DNA of 64,000 nucleotides. Origin: Oopsacas minuta. Its lineage: Eukaryota > Porifera > Hexactinellida > Lyssacinosida > Leucopsacidae. Location of the stretch: positions 434,001 through 498,000 of the forward strand of contig JAKMXF010000144.1 of assembly GCA_024704765.1 (NCBI GenBank), in the 5' to 3' direction. Position numbers and translations under genes: made by a program. The notes beneath the pieces are model-generated. The model was not told the DNA's origin. It saw only the letters and a program-made list of their open reading frames with translations, and ran no database searches. Positions 19,358 to 31,763 of this stretch are shown in pieces. Positions within the stretch are counted from its first letter, which is position 1. Every line of letters begins with the position of its first letter.

Positions 19358-21100
19358 ATGGCCAGTAACTTTGATGAAATACGATTTGGGTTTGAAGAAG
19401 GGGAGAGAGTACTTCCTGAACAAGATTCTGATCCTGACAATAATACATTATCTCCTAGAATGGAGGGGAGAGATGGTGAGTACTACTCTGTATTGAATGT
19501 AGCCAGAGAAGCTAACGAGTACGAATTAAAACAGGCATTCAATCAAATGGTTTTACGATACCATCCAGATAGATACACTGATCCTGTAGAGAAGCAAACA
19601 GCACAGGAACTATTCCATAAAGTACGTGAGGCTTATGGCGTATTGCGAGATCCTGCCAAGCGTGCGGTATACGATACCCACGGTAGAAAGGGCCTGGAAT
19701 TGAATTGGACGGTCGCTATTCGAGATCCTAAACTGCATGAACATGAAGTATTTATGCGAATGCGTGAGGAAATTAATGAAATACAGAGTTACTCTCCATC
19801 TGGTGTATTTTCTGCTACACTAGACTTGAGTAAAATTGAACGAATACAATCAACTAATGGAATAGATTTAACTCGTGCAGGGCAGTACATACAAACAAAG
19901 AATATTTCTATTCAGGAGAACATTTCAACTCCTCTCGGACCAATGACAAGACTCAATTTGGGAGGGGCAGTCTCTCTTGACGAAAAAGGTGGAACGGGAC
20001 AATTCACCCTTGGAGTAGCTCATACATCCTCTAACGGCCTCTTCACTCGATTGTCTGGATCCATTGGAAACTGGCCCTCACTTCGTATTCAGCTTAGAAA
20101 ACAGCTGTTTGATAGAGTTAATATGAATCTGATTGGGATGGTTAGATTCGCAGGGCCTTACTTTGAATGTATCGGCGTTCCAACATTTACAACACGATTT
20201 GGTGATAAGACACACGGCAGTTTACAGCTACATATTGGTAGATCAGGTTTTAAAATCATCCCGGTAATATCACGGCAGATAACGACTAACCTTATCGTAT
20301 CAGCTAAGTTGGATACAGACCCTGTCAACCATTCAGTGAGATTGGAATGCAGTTATGTTCCTATTAAACAGTATGTAATTACAGTAGGAGTGAAGTTTGC
20401 ACTCAAATCACACAAGTTAAAATACTCACTACAAAGATCGTTTTCAGAGCACAGTTCGTTATGTGTTTCTTTCTCGTTTGAATATCCAGGTGGCGTGTCG
20501 TTAAAGTTCTCCCTAACACGATATGACCACACATTTATTCTACCAATACGATTCTCTGATAGTATCACTATACAGAAGGGATTATACGCTCACCTCTTGC
20601 CACTGGCTCTGTACGGGTTTTCTTATGCTTTATTTTACAGTCCATTTTTCAATTGGACTCGTAAGAAACTGAATGAAGATGAGCTACGCGTTAAAGAACA
20701 GCAATATAAGAAAGAGACAAGTCGACAAGCTGAAGTAAATCTTATGACAGAAGCATATGATAGATCTCATGCTTATGAGTCTGAGAGAGAGGGCCTGATT
20801 ATCAGAGAGGCATGGTTTGGGTTGCTAAGAAGCAGGAGTGGTATGGCAGAACAGCTGATTAGTGAAGGTCTCCCATGTGTCTTGGATGTAACAATTCCAC
20901 TACAATGTCTGGTGAAAGATTCTAAACTAGAATTAACAGATACTAGTAAAGTACATCTAGCTGGATTCTATGACGTGTACAAGGGAGAGAAGAAGGATTT
21001 GAATGTAAAGTATTACTTCAGAGGTGAATTGCATGAAGTCACTGTTGATGACTGTCATCCTCTGTCTATACCCAAACGTTCTCACCAACTACGTCCTTAG
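19358..21100 (+). CDS. DNAJC11: DNAJC11-like mitochondrial J-protein
   Basis: Intronless, 580 residues from the ATG at 19358 (MASNFDEI). The J domain lies at about residues 35-105 with YYSVLNVAREAN and an intact RYHPDRY motif. The long middle region is beta-rich, as in DNAJC11. One hydrophobic stretch (LLPLALYGFSYALFYS, about 410-430) precedes a charged helix and the DUF3395-type C-terminal domain (REAWFGLL through SIPKRSHQLRP). Human DNAJC11 is about 560 residues, sits at the mitochondrial outer membrane and associates with MICOS in crista organisation. All expected regions are present. Confidence 0.92.
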   Translation: MASNFDEIRFGFEEGERVLPEQDSDPDNNTLSPRMEGRDGEYYSVLNVAREANEYELKQAFNQMVLRYHPDRYTDPVEKQTAQELFHKVREAYGVLRDPAKRAVYDTHGRKGLELNWTVAIRDPKLHEHEVFMRMREEINEIQSYSPSGVFSATLDLSKIERIQSTNGIDLTRAGQYIQTKNISIQENISTPLGPMTRLNLGGAVSLDEKGGTGQFTLGVAHTSSNGLFTRLSGSIGNWPSLRIQLRKQLFDRVNMNLIGMVRFAGPYFECIGVPTFTTRFGDKTHGSLQLHIGRSGFKIIPVISRQITTNLIVSAKLDTDPVNHSVRLECSYVPIKQYVITVGVKFALKSHKLKYSLQRSFSEHSSLCVSFSFEYPGGVSLKFSLTRYDHTFILPIRFSDSITIQKGLYAHLLPLALYGFSYALFYSPFFNWTRKKLNEDELRVKEQQYKKETSRQAEVNLMTEAYDRSHAYESEREGLIIREAWFGLLRSRSGMAEQLISEGLPCVLDVTIPLQCLVKDSKLELTDTSKVHLAGFYDVYKGEKKDLNVKYYFRGELHEVTVDDCHPLSIPKRSHQLRP

Positions 21101-22391
21101 CTTGAATGAGATATTACTTAAATCAATTATCTCATTATCCGCTGGTATAGGTCAATGCTAGTAATGATATTATACTTGAACACTTTTTATTGTGTTTATT
21201 GGCAATGTATCACCGAACTATTGGGGGATGGAACTTTATTATCAAATTTATACAAGCTTATTTTACGGACATTTGTCGCTGAGTTTTCTATTAGGAATAC
21301 GAGAAATAAGAATAAGATATCTTCTTGCTCTGCTTTGACTATTGCACAACAAACCGATCTTCTATGCTCGAATCTAGAACATCCATACCAGTGTATATTA
21401 CTGATTTGAACGACAGCGACTGTCTGTATTACTAATATCACTACAAATGTTTAGCTAGAAAATACTAACTGTCATGCTCCTAGAAATCTATTTTTATCAC
21501 TTTAAAGTAACTCTTCTATGATTATTCTATTCAAGGGTCGTTAGGGTTAACTCTTCGTAGACTGTGTTATACTGAGAAAATATGTAAATGTAATTTTTAT
21601 TGAATATTATGTATTCATCTAATTTACAACTCTTATCCGTACCTCTTCTAGTCTGAGGTTGTATGTAATATATTTTTAAAGATTTTGGTACCATCTCTTA
21701 TCGTGGTAATTAATTATCACATGTTTGTGGGACTTTGAGCATTGTTACTATTGCTATGTTATAATATGCCATAACATGCTAACATCATCTCTTTACCGAT
21801 TACCACTGAAGTTTTACTTTCGTAATGAAAAGGAACACTAAAATTTTACCACTTCGCTTTAACTAATTCCCGCACCAAAAACGAGATTTTAGCACCTTTT
21901 GACGTCATAAAATCACACTTTTCCCGGCAGTATTCGGTTAATATCATCCTCGATAAAAATACTTCCTTCGCTAAACGAAGGAATCTAGTTCTCAGTTTTA
22001 ATAACGATTTCTTTTAACTTACAGCATTTTATACACATTTTTGAGTCATATGATTCCTATTTCTACTGTCCTCGAACCTAAAAAGGAATTTATCTTAATT
22101 AATACCCCTCTGTTTAAAACAGATGTCTTTACAAGCTCCACACAAATCTCAAAAGAATATTAACATTTTCATTAACTTCGGTTATTTATAAGATTTACAT
22201 ATACAGTACTGCATATTTCCATAGTAGATAAGGTTATTTCATTGCAGTATTCGTACTGTACATTTTGAACGTTATATAAATACTAATAAGTGTAACAGAT
22301 TTGTTCATACCATTCTATCTGTATAGTAATAATACTATTAATCTCTGCTGCTTGATATTACGAAGAAATAGAGAGAAGACAGTTGATTAAC
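21101..22391. other. intergenic region upstream of ZMIZ
   Basis: Spacer of 1291 bp. It contains a TGACGTCA (CRE/ATF-type) palindrome at 21900-21907 and a small hairpin TTCCTTCG-CTAAA-CGAAGGAA at about 21964-21984. Short open frames here show no protein-like features. It probably includes the ZMIZ promoter. Confidence 0.45.
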
Positions 22392-25300
22392 ATGAATAAT
22401 ATGATGATGGATCCTATGTATATTCAACCTCAACAAGATTCTCTGAGATTTCTACACAATATTACACAAAATTTAATTTCTCAAGTCACATATGCCAAAT
22501 CTTGTAGGCAATTGATACATTGGTGTAGCACTCTTACTGTCTATCAGCCTCATTTTGAGACTGCACTTCTGTCTTGTCTTTCTGTAAGTATTCGCGTTCC
22601 ACAATTCTATTTACTGCAATATTTCATATGGTTTAGGCCTAATTTTATGGATACTGTATTGACTGGTAAGAGTAGAATATTGACAATAGCGGGCAAATAT
22701 AGATTGATTTGTATGTTGCGAAAATCACTATTTGCATTCACAGATATTTACATTAATGTCAACTAGAGATGTACTTACAAATTCAATCTCTATCCTCAAA
22801 TTGTTATTCGATTTGTTTCTTGTTCTCAATCAGCTGATTGTTGTATCAAGTTACATACCATTCGTGCCAGTTAATCCAGTCATACTCTGAATTCATAAAT
22901 AGCACTTCTGTATTTTCTAAAAATATTACTTCCCCGAATTGTCAATTCTACAAAATACACTGTGTTCCTAATCATATTTTTCCACATGGTTGTTCCTTGA
23001 TTTATCAGAATTTGCTTAGTTTTGAATTCTTCAAATTACAATTTATTGTATTACCGTTATATCCGTGTAGGCAGCTGCTACATGTGCTACTAAACCCGGA
23101 TTTGATATAGATCTTGGTAAGTTAATTCATTAATTCAATAAATAATGAGTAATGAAACTCACTTTACTGAATCTCACCATTTGTGATTCGTTTTAATGTT
23201 CTTCCCATTACATTCATGATTTGCATTATTTGCTGCACAAACTTTATTTACGTAACCTAGATATTGAAAGGTGACACTACCCAATCCATAAGGTTCAGAG
23301 AATCAAAATCTTGTCCTATTGCCCTGAACGTATATCTCTTGAACGATTATACATATCTATATAATAGCCAGAATATATATTTATTTGTGCAATTTCGAAC
23401 GGTTTCATAGTATTTGATAAAATCTGTACTATCAAAGCATCTATCAGCCCCCTGCCTCCCAAACATATCCTGCAAAGATTCTAAAATTCCCAAAGAATTC
23501 ATTGATTTTTCCCTCCCGCCTTAGAACTATACGTATACGTTAATTTGGTGATACAGGGATACGTAGTGATAGTATGAAGAGTTACATATTGTAACTGCTG
23601 AAGAATTGGTTCATTATCTTATCATCCTATTGTCTAAAATGATTGATTAGCTTTTCTGCTTTCAAAATACTTTTGAAACGCTAAACTGTGCTAATACTGA
23701 GTAGTCAGTAATTTGTCATTATCTGTTCGACTGATAAGTCACGGAAATTATATTCAGTCTTCCTAAGCTGTTTAAAGCCGTTATCGCGTCATTAGAACAA
23801 TAGTACTCTTTCTTTAGGTAATGTTGCTCCATTTTGCAGAAATTATCTGCTGAATCATTGTAAGAAAGATCGAATTTGACAATAGAATGTCACATAAACG
23901 ATAATATTTCTAATTATGTCTATAATTCTTAGAATTTAGTGGAAATGAATAAATCCTTATTTGTCGTTTAAGGTATCATTTTCTATTCTTACAATTTTTT
24001 CTCTGTTATTTAGCAGTTCAGTTATTCCAGAGTTGTTGCAACTTTAAAACTCAAGCATCCCCTCAATTCAATGGTAAGGATTCATTCAATTTTGTTTCTC
24101 TTTTCTATTTAGTTTGAATTTTTAAGTTACCAATTCATACAAAATTGTAGTTTTTTCGCTAATTGAGCTGGCCTGGATTTTTTGGGTTCTACAATTTTCA
24201 ACGTATTCGTAATTCACTTTTCGTTTAAAATATTCTATTCAACACAACTGTTTATCATTTCAATTCTGGTTAGAGCGATTAAAAACACTGTGGGATGATA
24301 TGAATGAGCAAGTGGCTATGAAGAGGAGTGGGAATCAGGAGCAAGCTCAGAGAATAGCTCAACAGATTCAGATACAAGCTGCTCAACAAGCTATGCCATC
24401 AGGTGAAAACATTCCGCATGTAAATCAGCATATGAATCAACAACACTACCAACCTTCAAGGTATGTGCATGTAGGGGATTAATACAGGATATTACCTAAA
24501 CTGACTTTTAATTCAATTTAATTTTCGTGGATCGAATTTAATGACTGAGATAATTCTTTTCAAAATCAATGGTGTGTGTCTATTTCACATATATTAATCG
24601 AAAATTAATACAGTTATGCATTGGAGATTCTTTGGAATTTTCTGTATCGCCGCTATTATAAAAGTTCGTTAATTTTGTAAAGATATATATATATCATTGA
24701 TTGAGTCATTATTCTAATTATAATTGATGGAGAGAACCCTGAACTCTGAACTTCTCATCCTAGTGTTAATGAATTGCATTTCTCTCTAACTACTGATCTC
24801 ATTTGTGAAAACTTCTTATACACACTATAACTCATCTTGCTTACGATATGAGTATAAGCTAATTTGACACTTAATTCATTTTAATTTACTTTCCTTCCTG
24901 CTAATATATGGTTATAACATTCTTTAGAGAAATTCCTGAATACCCTTCTCTTGGATCTTCAGAAACTACAGTATCCGTGGTTACTACAATATACTCCAGT
25001 ATGACGTCACACTCTGTCTCTCCTTCACATCACGCCCCAACTACGGTATCAATCCCATCCTCCTCTCAGCCCTCTATAACCACCAGTTCTCCTACGGCTA
25101 TCCCCACCCCCGCTGTGACTCAACCTACCAACACAAAGACCCCTGTACAAACACAACCTAACACTACTCCAGTCGCTACTGTACAAACAGCTGCTATTTT
25201 CGCGGCTGCTCACGCAACGGCTACGGCTACAGCTACTGCTATCACAGCCTCGAAACTGCCCTCTGGTCCTCCAGGGTCCCCAAACTCTGATACAGCCTCT

Positions 25301-28300
25301 AACAAGCCCCCTCCTCAGAATCTCCCCAGACCACAAACAGCACCTGTACACATGGCACAACAGCTGGAGAGACGGATGTCAACTCCCGTCACACCTATGA
25401 ACCCTCTCATGGCTGCTCTTTCAGGTCCCGTACAATTTCCTGATTCACCCCATCAGCTGTCTCAGCATATGATGACTCCCCTCAATGACCCTATGACACA
25501 CGGACTCCCTCTTGACGGCCTTCCTCTTCACCCTCAACCTCCTCCTCCTTACAACCACATAACCACTCAGAGGGGCCTACAGCTACCTCCCACCTATCAG
25601 GATGTTACCACCCTGTTACCAGCTGTTAGTCCCATGCAGACTGCTTACGCCACGCCAAACAAAATACCTCAGGTATAGTAATACAGAATTAAGCTGTATT
25701 ACATAATAATATTACTGTTTGTTAATAGGGTGTAATGACTATGATGGGACCTGAGTACAATCAATACGTAGATCAGTTCTCAGCTTCTTATCCTCCACAA
25801 CAAGTAAATACTAATATACGTTATCACATATTCACATATATTTTTATGTTTAATCTCTCGTTAGGTCTCATTTAACAAAGGTCTGCCCCCGGAATTAGGA
25901 TCTCCTTATGAGTACCCTCCGATGATGGCTCGTCCTAATTCTCTCTATCTCCCTCCCTCATCTTATGACAGTATAGCAGGAAATCCTAAGGTATACTATA
26001 TCAATATATTAGTTAGCTTTTGATATAAAATTATATCTCTATTTAGTCTCTCACTGAAACCAGATCTTATATGACACCAGGGATGGGATTTGATGTAATG
26101 GTACCTGGACCAGGGATGCATTCTCCATACATCAATAGTTTCCCACAGCAAGGCAGAATGGGATACATGCAAATGCCTGCTACAGCATCTCGTTAGTTAA
26201 TTTATAATTTCAAGAATATTTGTTCATGTGATTACACAATCCTTTGTCAATTTCCTCTAATTCTTCACACATGTGATGCCATAGTTCACTAAAAGTGTAG
26301 AAATTCTGAGTAATACTCTTCTAAGAATAATTACCATATGTATCATGTAATTCTTGCCATTATTAGATGAAGAAATGTTAATTTCTATTATAATCATATT
26401 TACAAAGAATTTCTGAGGTGCTTTATTTGTATTTTATTACATAGCAACAAAGTTAACACAACCAATGCAATTCCCTCAACACATAGCCCCTGCACCTAAC
26501 CATTCTATGATGACGCCTAATTATATGATGAATCCTAAAGTATATCCTCAATCTGCACCCCCAGGGTTTCATATACCCCCAGATTTCCCACAGTTGAATA
26601 AGGAATATCTTGAGATTAACAAACATGGAGGTAGTTACGATTACAAAATGTGTAGAATTGTTTGTTTGTATCTTTGTTTGTAGATCAAGTTATACGACTG
26701 ACAGCTCCCATTGTTGATGGTGTCCTCCTAGCTCCATTCCAATTACAACATAATAATAATTCTATCTCACACAAGTTTATCATGAAAGAGAACGTATTTC
26801 CTACTTTGATTAGCAGGTATGACTTATAATATTATACGTACAGTCAACTACCGTAATATCCAATTTTAACGATCCGTGATAATTCTTTCTACATAACATC
26901 TGTATTAATGTTAGGTTAGACATTTTCTGTACAATTACAGACTTCGATATTTATGGGTTATCAATATATCCGTGTTCGATTTAACTGGAGTTGGCTGTAT
27001 ACTTCTCTAAATAGTATAAATTGTGAATATAATTATATCCTAGAAATTCAATACGAATATATTAAAGTTTTTACAAAATTATGTTAGTTTACAGATTTGC
27101 ATCTTCCTTATCTGTCAATCTCTTCCTACTACGACTCTGCGATTCTTTCCTGAAAGGACCATTCTTCGTATTATCATAGTCAAGGACAAATTGCGGAATA
27201 TTTAGCTGAGTTGTTCCTAAGTGTTGACTTAGCTCTTTTAGAGAATTAATCATCCAAACGCGTTCTTTGATGTCGTATGCAATAAAATAGAGGAATTTAT
27301 AAGCTTGAACTTTAAACCAAAAATACGGATGTACAATATACAAAGCATGGAGATTCTGTTTGTATTTCTCTTCACAGAGATTGTATAAACTCTCAAAGAA
27401 ATTTTGTGAAAAGTAATTATTCTCCTCGCTAACCGTATGAAAGTACACGAGTATGTATGACTGGCTTACCAAACTGTCCATATACTTAACAAAGTATAAT
27501 TTAGCCTTACTAACATCAAGCTTACTACCAGGAATACTCTTGCTAGCATAGCCTAGTACCATTCGTTTTTCACTGAACCCCAGCTTGAATATTGGATCGT
27601 ATTGTGCTACGCTTGATAGAGATTCTGTCTTTGCATGTCTGAGATAGATCAGATAGCGTTTCTTGTTGTCTTCTGCCTCAGGACGTGCGTGTAGAGCTTG
27701 TTGACGAACTTCATCGTTATCTTCATGCATTGTAGCGAAGTTATGCTTACTATCGCCATTCTCTCCATTCTGTATCTGTACACGTTCAGGTTTCTTATCC
27801 GTTTTACTAGTCTCTTTTATATACCATTCAATATCTTCTTGCGTAATTTGTTCTGAATGTAAGAGCTCCAGGGGATCCCCCATCACGCGTATTTCTCTCC
27901 CCTCGTATATGATCTCACCCTTCTCATTACCGATATTCTTCTGCACTTTGTAACAAGCTAATTGTAGTTCTGTCTGTGTGCGAGGGAAGTAAGCCTTCAT
28001 TAATGTGTTGTAGATTACTTCATCTTCTGGTCGTATGTTGAATACAATCTTCTGGAATGAGTTAGGATATCTCTCTAGATATCTTCTCACTGTACGCAAT
28101 GCTATGTGTGTCCCTTGTTCAGGAGGATATCCCCTCTCAACTGAATGAATACTTGGTATAGCTAGTATCTCTAGATTCCTAGCGTGAGATTCTATGAGTA
28201 TACGATGGTAGCATGAGAATAAGGCTGTCTCTGCAGCAGTTTCAAACTTCACAGTGAATTTAGGTTCGATGCAGTGTAGTACGAATCTACATGGAAGTCT

Positions 28301-31300
28301 GTATGCTTCTGTTACTCGTAATTCTGAAGTTTTCATCTCAGGACCGTCCTGCTCTAACTCAATACACAGATCTGCTCCTGCCTTCTTGAAAATGCGCCGA
28401 GTAACATCTGACTGAGAATTTAAATTCTCCAAATTCGGACATACAATAGCTGAGCACTCAAATTCCTCCACAGGTCCTGACCACAACACGACAGTATTGT
28501 TAATCTCTTTATTGATAATAAACGGAGATTCTTCCCAGTTCCTTTGTGCGTTTAAATCTATACTAGTCTGCTCCTTCCCCTCTCCCAGCATCATTTCCCC
28601 CCAAGATAATAGGTCACCTGCCTTATACATTGAGCTCTTCTGAGGCTCTCTAGAAATAAGATTTTTTTTAGTCGCCATTTTAAACAAATTCCAATCAAAA
28701 ATATAATTATATAAATTTAGTTTTAACCTTTACGTAGTGCCTATAAGTTTCCACTCTCAGCATGTGATTCAGTTGTCTCCACTAGATATCTCGTTTCGCT
28801 GATATGGTATTAACTAAGCTAATACAGCTATTACAGAGATAATTGCCTGGCCTTGGTCTAAAGTGGAAACTTTACACACTTTAATATTCAATTGCTATAA
28901 TCTATTTATCTATTCACATAAGACACCTTCAGGGTTCTCGTCAGGATTATGTAATAGGGGGTGCACCGTAGACTGTGCACAATACGCGTTAAAATACACC
29001 CTTAAGGAATAAAGAAGATGATTGCCCGTTTTTTGGGTGAATATATAACATTGTGTATACACGATAGAGGGGTACAGAATGTCTATTTAGGCACGATAGG
29101 GGGGGTGCGCCCCCCAAAAAGGCTTAACGAGTACACTGGACACCTTACTGCACAATTCACTTAACTAATAACGTTAATATAGGTCAGAAAATGCTATAAT
29201 CGTCACTCCTGTCATAAGATTTCGAATTATAATCAACCTGTCATAGGCGCCGAACCCGGCGGGCAATTGGTTGTAGCCTCATAGAGCAAATACTAAATAT
29301 ATGTGTGAGCCCTCTGAGATCCTTCAAGTTGTTAGGAAGTTCGGCGCGCCTGCAACCTGTTGTATTAGCGACCCAATAGAGAAGGATTTTTTCCCTACGG
29401 ACGTTGGTGTATATATTAATATTTTATTTGTAATTACACAGCACATATATTGAAATATAATTCAATATTCTTATTATATCTAATAGAGTTGACTTAGATG
29501 TACAGCTACGATGTTACCAATCCAGCGAAACACATCTCAGCTCATCATGGCCTAAAGATCAAGAGATACATGTCCTTATTAACAACTACAGGATAATTAT
29601 TAACGAGGTTATTATTTATACTAACTGAAGCATTTATACCATATCTCTACCAGAATATGAGTAATCGTATGATTTCGTTATCCATTTTATAGTTTCTCAT
29701 ATCATTATATGAATGACGATCTTCACTTCTTTAGGTTTAAATTCCGAGGCTAGGGGTCCCAACCATGTTCTCCTGTGGACCCCTATGCCAATTTTAACAC
29801 AATTTGTGGATACAACATATAATACCCTCCTTATATAGAAATATTTCTGTAGAGTGAGAGTAAGATGCAGAAACCTCTACTTCTTAAGAAATACTGTGTG
29901 TCTGGTTTAAATATGTTACAGCTTAACGTTAGAGCATGCTGTTGTAGTCACCTATTTGAACTTCAGTTAGTTCACAGGCCTTCTATCACAAGCGTAAAGA
30001 ATAAAATATCCAAAGAGAGGTTTATTGACAGCGAACTGAGTCTTAATAAAAGTATTATTCTATCTTTATAGTGTGTGTTGTCAGTTTTTACTCTGCTCTT
30101 CCATTTATAGTTATCGAGTTCATGTCTCCACGACAATCAGAGGAAGACCTCCACACAATATCTGCTTCCACTTCTCTGAAATGTCCTATAACTCAGAGAG
30201 TTATAGAGATACCTATAAGAGGAGTGATGTGTAGACACATACAGGTAGGTTGTAGTTTTCACTGGTTCTGTAGGGGGTGGGACTACCATTCAGTCAAAGG
30301 ATACAGCCCTCGAATTTGCTTAGGGTAGGAAATTTTGCTTCGTCACCCTAAACGAACATCTGATTTTGTCATATAATACCGCATAAATATGTATAATTTA
30401 ATTCAATACTCTATAGTGCTTTGACTTGGTATCTTTCTTACATATGAATCATGAGAGAGAAACTTGGAAATGTCCAATATGCGGGTATGTATAATCTAAT
30501 AATATTTATGTATTTATCTAATGTTAATCGCATTAATGTTTGTAGAGAGTTAGCTGTTGCTGTTGATGCTAATTTTGTAGAAGTAGATGGTTTTATTTCT
30601 AAGATAATACAAGAAACACAAAAAATGAGGTAGAATATATATTTTATTATTTCGAGAGGGAAGATATTAGTTTATATAGATATTCTTATAGAACTGATAG
30701 CAGTGAGGAATTAACTGAGATACTAATAGACGATAAAGGAAATTGGAGTTTCACGAATAGTATAAAGCAAGAGAAACGTATGTAACATTATTACATTAAC
30801 GCATTCGCAACGGGGTTGATGATTTTATTTCAGTATTGTAATAATCTCAAAAGTAATTTTTTTAATAAATTTTTCTGTGATGCCTTTTGTGAATCAGTAT
30901 TTTTGTATAGCTTCACTTTTCGTTCCCGTTGCAAACGTGTTAATATTTATTTTTTTAAATGTGTTTATCTATAGCCAGCCCTAATAAGAGATGTAAACAA
31001 GAACCAGACACGCCATCCCCTGAATCCCCAAAGAAATTCGTGAAGAGGAGAAAGCTATCAAGCTCTAAGAAGAAGATGGAGAGAGTAGAAACTATAAATA
31101 CTTATAACAGTCAGCAACAATCAGCTCCTAATATGATGATGCCTAATAGAAATGATATGCCAAATCTACCAGCAGCCTTATTGAAAGATTATCCCATTAA
31201 GGTATATGGCACAGGTAACGACTTGAAATTATTACTTATATTATAACTTCCCCCAGAATCTCGATAACTCCCCTCACATGATGTCAAGGACACCTCTATC

Positions 31301-31763
31301 AGGGCCTAGCTCTGTGGATAGCAGGGGAGATAAGGCTGTTAACTCTCCTCTGATGATGCAGCTGAAAACAAGTCCGTTATCTCTCCCTGATTCTCAATTG
31401 GATCTACAACCTTCGGTATGTTTCATTTTATATATTTTCAGCATTTAATGTACAGTCAACTCCAGTTATATCAAACACGAATATATCGCAATACCAGCTT
31501 ATATCGCAGTCTGAACTTGTACAATTATGGTACCAAACTGTCAAAGTACCATAAATTACATCAGCTATATTGAAGTAATTATCATGGTGCCATGAGCTAT
31601 GAGCTTCGATATAATGGGAGTTGACTGTACGGTATGTGTTATGATTAAATTTACACCAATACTTATTCCCTTATAGATACACTTAGACCCAGGATTTAGT
31701 ACGAATCTACTAGAAGTTCTACAAAATAGCGAGCCTACTCCAACAGATGATCTCCCCTATTAA
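22392..31763 (+). CDS. ZMIZ: ZMIZ family SP-RING protein (19 exons)
   Basis: Exons: 22392-22583, 23071-23116, 24017-24073, 24274-24460, 24928-25672, 25729-25803, 25865-25990, 26047-26191, 26445-26630, 26684-26816, 29487-29607, 29853-30051, 30111-30244, 30417-30484, 30546-30629, 30692-30777, 30975-31201, 31257-31415, 31677-31763. Phases close throughout to 1018 residues (human ZMIZ1 about 1070). The N-terminus matches ZMIZ (LIHWCS..., then KPGFDIDLG). A Pro/Ala-rich middle has an ATATATATAI run. Exons 10-12 encode the PINIT-like region with ACCCSHLFELQLVHRP. Exons 13-15 encode the SP-RING: SLKCPITQRVIEIP, CRHIQCFD, WKCPICG. ZMIZ proteins are nuclear PIAS-like transcriptional co-regulators linked to SUMO and chromatin remodelling. 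The 2.7-kb intron 10 contains GDAP2 on the opposite strand. Other introns hold MITEs. Exons 2 and 3 are the least certain. Confidence 0.92.
26839..27000. mobile_element. MITE, CAGTCAACTCC family copy b
   Basis: Inverted termini ACAGTCAACTACCGTAATAT and, at the right, a complement reading ATACAGCCAACTCCAGTTAA. The interior shares AATATATCCGTGTTCGAT with copies a and f. It lies in ZMIZ intron 10, just downstream of the 3' end of the nested GDAP2 gene. Confidence 0.65.
27089..28678 (-). CDS. GDAP2: GDAP2-like macro domain plus CRAL-TRIO protein
   Basis: Intronless, 529 residues from the ATG at 28678 (MATKKNLI). Residues about 45-225 form a macro domain: VVLWSGPVEEFECSAIVCPN, RRIFKKAGADL, TEAYRLPCRFVLHCI and ILAIPSI. 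Residues about 340-500 form a CRAL-TRIO/Sec14-type lipid-binding domain ending in helices around LYNLCEEKYKQNLHALYIVHP. This fused order is characteristic of GDAP2 (human about 497 residues). It lies entirely within ZMIZ intron 10 on the opposite strand. The molecular activity of GDAP2 is poorly defined, so none is assigned. Confidence 0.92.
   Translation of the reverse strand: MATKKNLISREPQKSSMYKAGDLLSWGEMMLGEGKEQTSIDLNAQRNWEESPFIINKEINNTVVLWSGPVEEFECSAIVCPNLENLNSQSDVTRRIFKKAGADLCIELEQDGPEMKTSELRVTEAYRLPCRFVLHCIEPKFTVKFETAAETALFSCYHRILIESHARNLEILAIPSIHSVERGYPPEQGTHIALRTVRRYLERYPNSFQKIVFNIRPEDEVIYNTLMKAYFPRTQTELQLACYKVQKNIGNEKGEIIYEGREIRVMGDPLELLHSEQITQEDIEWYIKETSKTDKKPERVQIQNGENGDSKHNFATMHEDNDEVRQQALHARPEAEDNKKRYLIYLRHAKTESLSSVAQYDPIFKLGFSEKRMVLGYASKSIPGSKLDVSKAKLYFVKYMDSLVSQSYILVYFHTVSEENNYFSQNFFESLYNLCEEKYKQNLHALYIVHPYFWFKVQAYKFLYFIAYDIKERVWMINSLKELSQHLGTTQLNIPQFVLDYDNTKNGPFRKESQSRSRKRLTDKEDANL
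28679..29486. other. non-coding part of ZMIZ intron 10, upstream of GDAP2
   Basis: This 808-bp stretch should hold the GDAP2 promoter. It includes a palindrome of G and C runs around TGCG at about 29098-29115 and a pair of GC-rich, roughly inverted blocks (AGGCGCCGAACCC near 29246 and GTTCGGCGCGCCTGC near 29339) that may be arms of a mobile element. No coding exon was found. Confidence 0.45.
29740..29830. mobile_element. hAT-like non-autonomous element fragment
   Basis: Contains AGGGGTCCCAACCATG and a core CAATTTTAACACAATTTGTGG. The core is shared in inverted orientation with 35440-35600. GGGGTCCCAAC-type ends resemble hAT termini. It lies in ZMIZ intron 11. Confidence 0.4.
31451..31630. mobile_element. 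MITE, CAGTCAACTCC family copy c
   Basis: Complete copy: TACAGTCAACTCCAGTTATA at the left and AATGGGAGTTGACTGTA at the right. Interior GTCTGAACTTGTAC and ATGGTACCAAAC are shared with copies d, e and g. It lies in the last ZMIZ intron. Confidence 0.8.

Noticed and set aside
21155-21441. Short open frames on both strands in the ZMIZ upstream spacer
   Set aside because: No domain, no codon or compositional evidence, and they overlap each other in opposite directions; treated as chance frames.
22838-23110. 90-residue open frame within ZMIZ
   Set aside because: The only supported coding part is the 46-bp ZMIZ exon at 23071-23116, which is read in a phase that matches ZMIZ proteins. The rest is intron.
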